In this document: positions 1 to 6,550 of the stretch, piece after piece
Position numbering within the stretch: the stretch's first letter is position 1
Layout of the letters: each line of letters opens with the position of its first letter
NCBI GenBank assembly: GCA_905194675.1
Contig: CAJJTG010000021.1
Coordinates: forward strand, 1-37,775
Length of the DNA stretch: 37,775 nucleotides
Source of the DNA: an uncultured Collinsella sp.
GTDB taxonomy: Bacteria > Actinomycetota > Coriobacteriia > Coriobacteriales > Coriobacteriaceae
Direction of reading: 5' to 3'
Position numbers and translations under genes: made by a program
Notes under the pieces: model-generated
What the model saw: only the letters and a program-made list of their open reading frames with translations
Databases searched by the model: none
Told to the model about the DNA's origin: nothing

Positions 1-54
1 CTGGTGATCTCCGCCTTGAGAGGGCGGCGTCCTAAACCGCTAGACGAACGGGCC
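1..54 (-). tRNA. tRNA-Glu (anticodon CTC), 3' part cut by window edge
   Basis: Read on the minus strand the segment begins GGCCCGTTCGTCTAG, the usual start of a bacterial tRNA-Glu. It continues through a D arm and an anticodon stem CCGCC/GGCGG that encloses the loop CTCTCAA, so the anticodon is CTC, which reads GAG codons. The variable loop is the last part present; the T arm and the 3' acceptor strand lie beyond position 1. The 5' end is set by the GGCCCG acceptor strand. A good promoter lies about 30 bases upstream. Confidence 0.9.
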
Positions 55-88
55 ACATGACATCTGCACTGCCGTGCTGCGAGGAAAT

Positions 89-117
89 ATATTACGGGAC
101 AAAAAACGTCAGCGCAA
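89..117 (-). promoter_or_regulatory. Promoter of tRNA-Glu
   Basis: On the minus strand a -35 box TTGCGC (112-117) and a -10 box TAATAT (89-94) are 17 bases apart, the ideal spacing for the primary sigma factor. Transcription would start near position 82, leaving a leader of about 28 bases before the tRNA. The 127 bases between the tRNA and cca hold nothing else clear. A weak hairpin, TGCCGA/TCGGCA with an AT-rich tail, near 138-155 may end cca transcription. Confidence 0.6.
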
Positions 118-181
118 GAAGAAATTCCAAATTGCCGAAAAATTGTCGGCAGGTTATGGAACACGCAGGTAAACAGGATAG

Positions 182-1576
182 CTAATTCAAGTTGAGATGG
201 ACCAAAAGAGCTTCGCGCTCGTTGGAAATGTTGTCTTCGATCACGGCGTCGAGGGCGGAGTTGAGTAGCTGGCCTAGCTCGGGCCCCGGCTTCACACCGG
301 CGCGGATCAGGTCGCCGCCGTTAATGGCGAGCATCTTGAGCGTATAGGGCTCCCCCGCCTTCAGCAGCTCGTGCGCCATCGCGCGCATCTCCTCAATCGT
401 CTCGACGTAATAGAAGCACGACGGGGCCTTGCCAAGTGTGTCAGCACGCTTAAGATCCATGAGCTCGTCCATCAGACGCGGCGTGTCGACGCCCTCGCCC
501 GAAAGCGCGCGCATCATATTGAGCAGACAGGAGCGCTCAGGGCGCAGTGGCTTGTCGTGATATTTGATGAGCAGGCACACGTCGCGCACCAGGTCGTGCG
601 AGAGCGCCAGGCGATCCATAATGGCGCGCGCTTTCTTGGCGCCGAGCTCGGGATGACCGTAGAAGTGTCCGCTGCCGGCGTGATCGACCGTAAAGCACTC
701 GGGCTTGGACACATCGTGCAAAAACGCCGCCCACATAAGGCTCGACGAGGGCGCGACGCCGTCGCACAGCGCCAGCTCCCCTGCCACCGTCAGCACGCGG
801 GCGATATGCTCGTAGACGTTAAACGCATGATAGACACTGCTTTGATCAAACCCGCGAGCGGGCGCAAGCTCGGGCACGGCGGCGCAGATGAGCTCGGGGT
901 AGCGGAGCATCGCGTCTCCCCCATGACCGGTCGAAAGAATCCCCTCGAGCTCAATACCCACACGCTCACGCGCCACGGCATCGAGCAGCGGCGCACACTC
1001 GGCAAGCGCGCGCTTAGTCTCGGGCTCAATCATAAAGTCCAGGCGGCAGGCAAAGCGTACCGCACGCAGCATGCGCAGGGCGTCCTCGTTAAAGCGACGC
1101 TTGGGATCGCCGACAGCGCGAATCAGCTTGCGCTCCAAGTCACCCTGGCCGTCGTAGCGGTCGACAAGCCCGCGCTCGGGATGCCAGGCCATGGCGTTGA
1201 CGGTAAAGTCTCGGCGCGCCAGATCGTCCTCGAGCGAGGCGGCACGCTCCACACTCTGGGGATGGCGACCATCGGTGTAAAAGCCATCCAGACGGTACGT
1301 GGTGACCTCGATACGCTCGCCATCGGAAATAGCCGTGATTCCGCCAAATTTAATGCCCGACTCCACAACCGCGATGCCGGCGGCCTCGAGCGCCGCTTTG
1401 GACTCCTGCCACAGGCCGCTACAGCACATATCAACATCGTGGCTGGGGCACACCATCAGGGCGTCGCGCACCCAACCGCCCACGTACCAAGCCTCAAGAC
1501 CAGCCGCCTCAAGCGCGCGCAGGACGCACAGGGACGCATCGGACGGTTGCGTACCGTTGAGCGAAACATTGCACAT
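182..1576 (-). CDS. cca: CCA tRNA nucleotidyltransferase with HD domain
   Basis: This cytoplasmic enzyme of the class II nucleotidyltransferase family adds or repairs the 3' CCA end of tRNAs. From the chosen start the protein has 464 residues. The N-terminal catalytic head shows YVGGWVRD (residues 31-38) and the metal-binding HDVDM (46-50). An RNA-binding region follows (RRDFTVNAMAW, then DPKRRFNEDALRMLRAVRFA). A C-terminal HD domain carries FLHDVSKPE, as in many Gram-positive and actinobacterial CCA enzymes. The frame is open upstream to 1654, but the ATG at 1576 has a perfect AGGAGG eight bases before it (1585-1590), so I chose it. Poly(A) polymerase is the main alternative in this family; the HD domain and the single copy here favour CCA addition. 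Confidence 0.9.
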   Translation of the reverse strand: MCNVSLNGTQPSDASLCVLRALEAAGLEAWYVGGWVRDALMVCPSHDVDMCCSGLWQESKAALEAAGIAVVESGIKFGGITAISDGERIEVTTYRLDGFYTDGRHPQSVERAASLEDDLARRDFTVNAMAWHPERGLVDRYDGQGDLERKLIRAVGDPKRRFNEDALRMLRAVRFACRLDFMIEPETKRALAECAPLLDAVARERVGIELEGILSTGHGGDAMLRYPELICAAVPELAPARGFDQSSVYHAFNVYEHIARVLTVAGELALCDGVAPSSSLMWAAFLHDVSKPECFTVDHAGSGHFYGHPELGAKKARAIMDRLALSHDLVRDVCLLIKYHDKPLRPERSCLLNMMRALSGEGVDTPRLMDELMDLKRADTLGKAPSCFYYVETIEEMRAMAHELLKAGEPYTLKMLAINGGDLIRAGVKPGPELGQLLNSALDAVIEDNISNEREALLVHLNLN

Positions 1577-1713
1577 GCCTATGGCCTCCTGCACTTGTGA
1601 GCGTAAATCGATGGTTCTCAAGAAGTCTAACAAGAAACGAGAAAGCGCGCACACGCAATCGCGTCGTCGATTAGATAAAACGAGACAGCAGACGCCACAT
1701 ACGTTCAGCGCGC

Positions 1714-1749
1714 AAAAAACACCCGCCTTGGTAATCCAAAGCGGGTGTT
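1714..1749 (-). terminator. Rho-independent terminator after fruK-like gene A
   Basis: On the minus strand a 9-bp stem AACACCCGC/GCGGGTGTT is extended by TTGG/CCAA and followed by a run of six T. It lies 22 bases past the stop of the 1772-2704 gene and ends the pts/fruK transcript before cca. Confidence 0.8.
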
Positions 1750-1771
1750 CGGCAACGACGTATCGATGCTG

Positions 1772-2704
1772 CTAGCAGACCTGGCGAACCTCGATGTGCT
1801 TCTTATATTCGTCCACCTTGGCAAAATCGCCCAGACCGGGGCACTCGACCACGTTGGCGCCGGTAGCCATCGAAAGGCGCAGGGCGTCCTCGACGCGCTC
1901 GGGGGCGTCGTGCCACACGGACAGGAAGGCAGCGAGCGAGGAATCGCCGGCGCACACCGTCGACAGCAGCTTAACCTCAAAAGTACGGTTGGCAAACCAG
2001 ATGTGCTCGCCGTTGGAGAAGTACGCACCGGCGCCGCCGAGCGTCAGCAGCACGTTCTTAGCGCCCTTGGCATGCAGCTCGGCCATCGCGCCCTTGACGG
2101 ACTCGTCGTCGCCACCGCTCACCTTGATGCCAAAGATGTCGAGCAACTCGTCGTCATTGGGCTTGATCAGCAACGGCTCCATGGCAATGAGGTCTGCCAG
2201 CTGATGGCTCGAGATATCGAGGACGAACTCGGCCCCCTTGGCCTTGACGCGGCGCAGGACCTCGGCCAGGAAGCCCTCGGAAGTGTTGGGAGGCAGCGAG
2301 CCGCTGATGACCAGGCAGGTCATGTCATCGAGCGAATCGATGAGCTCAAACATCTCCTGCTCGTTGGACTCATTGATGGCGGCACCGGCATTGACCATGT
2401 TGTACTCGGTGTCGGGGCCGACATTGAGGAACACGTTGACGCGCGTGATACCGTCGGTCCACACGGGCTTGACGGGCACGCCCAGGGCCTCGGCGCCCTT
2501 AACGATAAACTCACCCGAGAAGCCGGCGAAGAAACCCAGGATCGTGGTGTCGACACCATAGTGGTCAAGCGTAAACGAGACGTTGAGGCCTTTGCCGTTG
2601 GGCGTGTAGACGGCATTGCGGGTACGCGTGACGGTATTGGCAGTAAGGCCGTCGCAGGCGATGTTGTAATCAATGGCGGGATTAGCAGTGAGCGTGTAAA
2701 TCAT
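1772..2704 (-). CDS. 1-phosphofructokinase-like PfkB kinase (copy A)
   Basis: The PfkB/ribokinase fold of 310 residues starts YTLTANPAIDYN, as in FruK and LacC, which phosphorylate fructose 1-phosphate or tagatose 6-phosphate with ATP. Visible motifs are NGKGLNVSF (36-44), TDGITRVN (83-90, sugar-phosphate binding), VISGSLPP (132-139), LLIKPNDDEL (178-187) and the catalytic aspartate 254 in CAGDSS. The usual GAGD anion-hole motif reads CAGD here. The frame could start at a GTG at 2719, but the ATG at 2704 has AAAGGA six bases upstream and matches the start of copy B. It is the distal gene of the PTS cluster, so fructose 1-phosphate made by the nearby permease is the likely substrate. The exact substrate is inference. 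Confidence 0.85.
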   Translation of the reverse strand: MIYTLTANPAIDYNIACDGLTANTVTRTRNAVYTPNGKGLNVSFTLDHYGVDTTILGFFAGFSGEFIVKGAEALGVPVKPVWTDGITRVNVFLNVGPDTEYNMVNAGAAINESNEQEMFELIDSLDDMTCLVISGSLPPNTSEGFLAEVLRRVKAKGAEFVLDISSHQLADLIAMEPLLIKPNDDELLDIFGIKVSGGDDESVKGAMAELHAKGAKNVLLTLGGAGAYFSNGEHIWFANRTFEVKLLSTVCAGDSSLAAFLSVWHDAPERVEDALRLSMATGANVVECPGLGDFAKVDEYKKHIEVRQVC

Positions 2705-2833
2705 GAATGTTCCTTTCACGAAGCAACGTGTTAATGAAAGTATATTCCACGCATCGGTAAAAGGCTAGGACAACTCGGTGAACGGTGTGGAAGCGATGAA
2801 GTACGGCAGGACACCTCTCCCCCATGGCGGAAC

Positions 2834-2865
2834 AAAAAAGGCGCCCCGGCCGAAACCGGGGCGCC
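2834..2865 (-). terminator. Terminator between the two fruK-like genes
   Basis: A perfect 10-bp stem GGCGCCCCGG/CCGGGGCGCC with a 6-base loop is followed on the minus strand by TTTTTT. It lies 29 bases past the stop of copy B, so copy A is either read through at low level or has its own promoter in 2705-2833. I see no clear promoter there. Confidence 0.85.
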
Positions 2866-2893
2866 GCATGCGCACGAATATGTCGCGTTTCGA

Positions 2894-3826
2894 TTACTGA
2901 CGATCGAGCTTGCGGACAGCAACGCGCTTGCTGTACTCGTCGACGTGACCGAAGTCACCAATGCCGACGGACTCGGCAACGTTGGCGCCGGTGGCCATAG
3001 CGAGCTTCATGGCCTCCTCGACGTTGTCGCGATCCCTGTACCACTTGTGCAGGAACGCAGCGAGGGTGCAGTCGCCGGCGCAGACGGAAGAGACCAGCTT
3101 GATGTTGAACTCACGCTTGGCGTACCAGATGTCCTCGCCGTTGGAGAAGTAAGCGTCGCCGCGGCTACCACGGGTGAGCAGCACGTTCTGAACGCCGGCG
3201 TCGTGAGCCATCTTCATGGCAACGCGGACCTCGTCGTCGGTGTCGACCGGCACGCCGAAGATGGCCTTCATCTCGTGATGGTTCGGCTTGATGAGCAGCG
3301 GCTTCTTGTGAGCGAGCTCCTTGAGCTTGTCGGAGGACAGGTCCAGGACGACGTCAGCGCCACGAGCCTGAGCGTGCTCCATGACCTGAGCCAGGAAGTC
3401 GGGCGTAGCTTTGGGAGGCACGGAGCCGGAGACAATCAGGCACTCGAGATCGCCCGCGGTGTCCAGGATGTTGTAGAGCTCCTCCTGGTGCTGCGGCGTG
3501 ATCGGAGCACCCGGGTTCAGGATGCCGTACTCGTGCTGGCCATCGTTGACGTAGGTGTTAATGCGCGTGATACCGTCGGTCCAGACCGGGCGGCAGAGGC
3601 AACCCAGGTTCATGACCTCCTCGACGATGAACTTGCCCGTGAAGCCAGCGAAGAAGCCGAGCGCGACGGTGTCGACGCCCATCTTCTTAAAGGCGAAGGA
3701 CACGTCGAGGCCCTTGCCGTTAGCCGTGTAGCTGGCCGAACCGGTGCGGACGTTCTCGTCGGGCTCGAGCGGAGAGCTCGAAACCGTCATGTCGACAGCC
3801 GGGTTAGCGGTTAGCGTGTAGAACAT
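2894..3826 (-). CDS. 1-phosphofructokinase-like PfkB kinase (copy B)
   Basis: This 310-residue PfkB-family sugar-phosphate kinase is clearly paralogous to copy A: same length, same start YTLTANPA, and the same TDGITRIN (83-90), LLIKPNHHEM and CAGDC (catalytic aspartate 252). Two substitutions stand out. The usual GKGxNV reads NGKGLDV (asparagine to aspartate at residue 41), and the anion-hole GAGD reads CAGD as in copy A. The ATG at 3826 has AGGGGG eight bases upstream. The gene follows ptsI after 74 bases that hold a hairpin (CCGCGTGG/CCACGCGG, 3854-3883) without a U-tract, so it is probably co-transcribed with ptsI. Fructose 1-phosphate is the most likely substrate from context; tagatose 6-phosphate cannot be excluded. 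Confidence 0.85.
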   Translation of the reverse strand: MFYTLTANPAVDMTVSSSPLEPDENVRTGSASYTANGKGLDVSFAFKKMGVDTVALGFFAGFTGKFIVEEVMNLGCLCRPVWTDGITRINTYVNDGQHEYGILNPGAPITPQHQEELYNILDTAGDLECLIVSGSVPPKATPDFLAQVMEHAQARGADVVLDLSSDKLKELAHKKPLLIKPNHHEMKAIFGVPVDTDDEVRVAMKMAHDAGVQNVLLTRGSRGDAYFSNGEDIWYAKREFNIKLVSSVCAGDCTLAAFLHKWYRDRDNVEEAMKLAMATGANVAESVGIGDFGHVDEYSKRVAVRKLDRQ

Positions 3827-3900
3827 TTACAGTACCCCCTGTATATGTGAGGGCCGCGTGGCCGGCCCATTCCAACCACGCGGTTACCTCTGATACCAAA

Positions 3901-5604
3901 TTAGCGAGCTGCGGACTCGAGCAGTGCCTTGACCTCGGCGGCGGTGTTGCAGGCGAGCGCCTTCTCGGCGAGCTCGTCGCACTCGGCCTTGGTCCACTGG
4001 CTGATGGTCTTACGGGCGCGCAGGATCGACGGAGCACTCATCGAGAACTCCTCCAGGCCCCAGCTGATCAGCAGCGGCTCGAGCAGCGGATCGGCAGCGG
4101 CCTCGCCGCACATACCGACCATGATGCCGGCCTTCACGCCGCTCTCGATGATGTTCTTGAGCGAGCGGAGCACGGCGGGATAGTAAACCTGGTACAGGTT
4201 GGAGATGGTGTCGTTGCCACGGTCGGCGCACATGGTGTAGCCGATCAGGTCGTTGGTGCCGATGGAGAAGAAGTCGGCGACCTCGGCAAGACGGTCTGCG
4301 AGCAGCGAAGCGGCAGGCGTCTCAACCATGATGCCGACCTCGATGTTCTCGTTGAACTTGCGACCCTCTTCGGTCAGCTCGGCCTTGCACTGCTCGACAA
4401 GCTCCTTGACAGCCAAGACCTCCTCGACGCAGGTGACGAGCGGGATCATGATCTTTACGTCACCGAAGGCGCTAGCGCGCAGCAGAGCGCGGAGCTGGAC
4501 CTTGTACTGGTCGGGATTGGCCAGGCAGTAACGCACGGCGCGGAAGCCCATGAAGGGGTTATCTTCCTTGACCATGTGCAGATACGGAATCTCCTTGTCG
4601 CCACCCACATCGAGCGTGCGGATGATGACCGGAGCGCCCTTGAGCGCGCTGGCGACCTTACGGTAGGCGTTGAACTGCTCCTCCTCGGAAGGAAGCTCAG
4701 CGGAGTCCATGAACAGGAACTCGGAGCGGAACAGACCGATGGCCTCGGCATCGTGATCGAGCGCGTTGGGCACGTCATCAGGGTTACCGATGTTGCAGGC
4801 AATGATCTTCTTGATGCCATCGGCAGTCACGGACGGCTTGCCACGGAAGGCCTCGAGGGCTGCCTTCTCGGCAGCGAAGGCCTCGGCCTTGGCGGTATAG
4901 GCAGCGAGCGTCTCCTCGTCGGGATCGGCCTCAACGATACCCTTGCCACCGTCGACGACAACGGTCATACCGTTGCGCAGCGCGGTGCAGCTGTTGGAAA
5001 CCGAAAGGACAGCCGGGATCTCGAGGGCGCGCGCGATGATCGCGGAGTGCGACGTGCGGCCACCGGTCTCGGTGACGATACCGGCAACGTGGGCCTTATC
5101 GATCGTGGCGGTCATGGACGGCGTGAGGTCGTGCACGACAACGACAGTATTCTCGGGCAGGACGGAGAGGTCGACGACCTCCTTGCCCAGCAGCTCGGCC
5201 AGAATACCGGTGCGGATGTCGGCGATGTCGGCCGCGCGCAGACGGAACATCTCGTCGTCCATGGACAGGAACATGTTCTCGAACATGGTCGAGGTGTCCA
5301 TGAGCGCCTGCTCGGCGCAGGTGCCGCCGTCAATGGCGACGTTGATGGCGTCGGTCATGCCCGGGTCCTGAGCCAGGACAATGTGTCCGCTCATGATCTC
5401 GGCCTCGGCCTCGCCCACCGTCTCCTTCATGTGGTCGGCCTGAGCCTGGGTCTTCTCGCAGAAGACCGAAAGAGCGGACTGATAGCGCTCCTTCTCTGCT
5501 GCCGAATCAGCAACCTCGTGCGGCTCAAACGTCAAGTCGGGATCGACGGCGACCATGACGGTGCCGATACCGATGCCCTCGGAAGCGTTGACTCCCTGAT
5601 ACAT
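3901..5604 (-). CDS. ptsI: PTS enzyme I (phosphoenolpyruvate-protein phosphotransferase)
   Basis: Enzyme I moves phosphate from PEP to HPr in the cytoplasm, the first step for every PTS sugar. From the chosen start the protein has 567 residues, the normal length. The phosphorylated histidine is His186 in GGRTSHSAIIAR. The PEP-binding barrel shows IGLFRSEFLFM, the DVGGDKE loop, GFRAVRYCL, IMVETPAA, GTNDLIGYTMCADRGN and the active-site cysteine in MVGMCGEAA. In-frame ATGs exist at 5610 and 5604; AGAGGA lies six bases before 5604, and MYQGVNASEGI then aligns with known N-termini. The frame also runs back to 5658, but that stretch contains a terminator-like hairpin. ptsH lies upstream and a fruK-like gene downstream. 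Confidence 0.93.
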   Translation of the reverse strand: MYQGVNASEGIGIGTVMVAVDPDLTFEPHEVADSAAEKERYQSALSVFCEKTQAQADHMKETVGEAEAEIMSGHIVLAQDPGMTDAINVAIDGGTCAEQALMDTSTMFENMFLSMDDEMFRLRAADIADIRTGILAELLGKEVVDLSVLPENTVVVVHDLTPSMTATIDKAHVAGIVTETGGRTSHSAIIARALEIPAVLSVSNSCTALRNGMTVVVDGGKGIVEADPDEETLAAYTAKAEAFAAEKAALEAFRGKPSVTADGIKKIIACNIGNPDDVPNALDHDAEAIGLFRSEFLFMDSAELPSEEEQFNAYRKVASALKGAPVIIRTLDVGGDKEIPYLHMVKEDNPFMGFRAVRYCLANPDQYKVQLRALLRASAFGDVKIMIPLVTCVEEVLAVKELVEQCKAELTEEGRKFNENIEVGIMVETPAASLLADRLAEVADFFSIGTNDLIGYTMCADRGNDTISNLYQVYYPAVLRSLKNIIESGVKAGIMVGMCGEAAADPLLEPLLISWGLEEFSMSAPSILRARKTISQWTKAECDELAEKALACNTAAEVKALLESAAR

Positions 5605-5656
5605 TCCCATTCCTCTCTCCGTGTCATGTGATAAAGCGTTTTGCCATATCCATGAC

Positions 5657-5692
5657 AAAAGAGCGCAGCTACCTTACAACAGGTCACTGCGC
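5657..5692 (-). terminator. Hairpin with U-tract between ptsH and ptsI
   Basis: On the minus strand GCGCAG/CTGCGC, with an inner ACC/GGT pairing, is followed by TCTTTT. It lies 45 bases after the ptsH stop and before the ptsI ribosome site. An imperfect terminator here would let part of the transcripts continue into ptsI and so make more HPr than enzyme I; that role is inference. Confidence 0.55.
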
Positions 5693-5737
5693 CCCCAAAT
5701 ATGAACTTAGTTGTTCAACATGCGACCCGTATGAGTT

Positions 5738-6001
5738 CTACTCGCCAAGACCGCTCTTGATGAGCTCGATGGCAGCAGCCAGAGCCTCGGCCTCGTCAGC
5801 GCCGTCGCACTTGACCTCGACCTCGGTGCCGCAGGGGATACCAGCAGCCATAAGTGCCATCGGGGACTTGCCGTTGACCTCCTTCTCGGGGGTGACGACC
5901 GTCACGTCACAGGCGTACTTGCCCATGGTGGAGGCGAACAGACCAGCCGGACGCATGTGCAGACCCTGAGGATTAACGAGGGTAGCCTTCTCAGAAACCA
6001 T
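5738..6001 (-). CDS. ptsH: PTS phosphocarrier protein HPr
   Basis: HPr carries phosphate from enzyme I to the sugar-specific EIIA domains. It has 87 residues, the standard length. The active-site histidine is His15 in NPQGLHMRPAG. Serine 46 sits in NGKSPMALM, the position phosphorylated by HPr kinase in Firmicutes; no HPr kinase gene is in this window. The ATG at 6001 has AAGGAGT seven bases upstream. The leader can fold so that this ribosome site is covered (see 6005-6052). A weak -10 TAATAT at 6070-6075 may start the transcript. FruA lies upstream beyond two inverted-repeat elements. Confidence 0.95.
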   Translation of the reverse strand: MVSEKATLVNPQGLHMRPAGLFASTMGKYACDVTVVTPEKEVNGKSPMALMAAGIPCGTEVEVKCDGADEAEALAAAIELIKSGLGE

Positions 6002-6004
6002 AGT

Positions 6005-6052
6005 TGACTCCTTTTTTGTGTTTAACCCCTGTCATGCATGTGGCAGGAGTCA
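6005..6052 (-). promoter_or_regulatory. Candidate translational switch in the ptsH leader
   Basis: In the minus-strand leader TGACTCCT (6045-6052) is a perfect 8-base complement of AGGAGTCA (6005-6012), which contains the ptsH Shine-Dalgarno sequence. The upstream strand can instead pair locally: CCTGCC (6042-6047) with GACAGG-type bases at 6028-6033, around an ATGCAT centre. The two pairings share bases 6045-6047 and exclude each other. This is what the sequence shows; regulation is inference. Confidence 0.4.
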
Positions 6053-6103
6053 GATTCACGACGTTGTTTATATTAACTCACATCAAACGGTTTTTCATTG
6101 TGT

Positions 6104-6329
6104 TTCGCACGAATTGTTGGACAGTTGTCTGTTCTGTCCGCTTGCTCGCCCCGGACCCCGCGCGCGGGGGCCATGAGATTTCCTGCTCTACAGTCCTGCT
6201 CGCACGAAGAGCACATTAAGTGCTCTTCGGCTCGTGCGGAACTCGCGATAAACCTCATGGCCCCCGCGCGCGGGGTCCGGGGCGAGCAAACTGCGGAAAC
6301 TCGGTCGGTCCAAAGTAATATCGTGCGAA
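6104..6329. repeat. Long inverted-repeat (MITE-like) element, 226 bp
   Basis: A 39-base arm (6142-6180) and its inverse (6251-6289) match at 38 of 39 positions and are extremely GC-rich, with a CCCCGCGCGCGGGG core. The 70-base centre holds a second perfect 10-bp hairpin, CGAAGAGCAC/GTGCTCTTCG, at 6205-6229. Outside the arms diverged inverse similarity continues to TTCGCACGA (6104-6112) and TCGTGCGAA (6321-6329), with TTGGAC/GTCCAA in between. It encodes no credible protein. The structure fits a non-autonomous mobile element or a dispersed palindromic repeat. No clear target-site duplication is visible. It lies between the start of ptsH and the end of fruA. Confidence 0.65.
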
Positions 6330-6381
6330 CGGAATTCTGGCTGATGACTTGTTCGCGACAAAGACTCGATAGGCAGCCCAC

Positions 6382-6480
6382 TCTATGCCCTTTTGTAAGT
6401 TGCGGTGAAATAGGGACTGAATTTGGGGTTGAATCGTTTAAACAGTCCCCATTTCACCGCAACTTATGGGAGGGCATAGA
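6382..6480. repeat. 99-base inverted repeat with 38-base arms
   Basis: The left arm (6382-6419) pairs with the right arm (6443-6480) at 33 Watson-Crick positions. As plus-strand RNA four more positions are G-U pairs and only one is a mismatch. The loop is 23 bases. The arms carry TAAGTTGCGGTGAAAT, which reads the same from either arm. The right end touches the fruA terminator. It has no coding capacity. It resembles a dispersed intergenic palindrome; genome copy number is unknown. Confidence 0.65.
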
Positions 6481-6515
6481 AAAAGGCGGGGGCTCCTGGT
6501 GGAGTCCTCGCCTTT
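6480..6515 (-). terminator. Terminator of fruA
   Basis: On the minus strand an imperfect stem, AAAGGCG...CTCC with GGAG...CGCCTTT, is followed by TTTTT and lies 35 bases after the fruA stop. It should separate fruA from ptsH-ptsI. Confidence 0.7.
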
Positions 6516-6550
6516 GTTACAGGGGGCGATGTTATTCGCGTACTGTGGGA

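Noticed and set aside
3854..3883. Terminator between ptsI and fruK-like copy B
   Set aside because: The CCGCGTGG/CCACGCGG stem is clear but no U-tract follows on the minus strand, so I treat the genes as co-transcribed.
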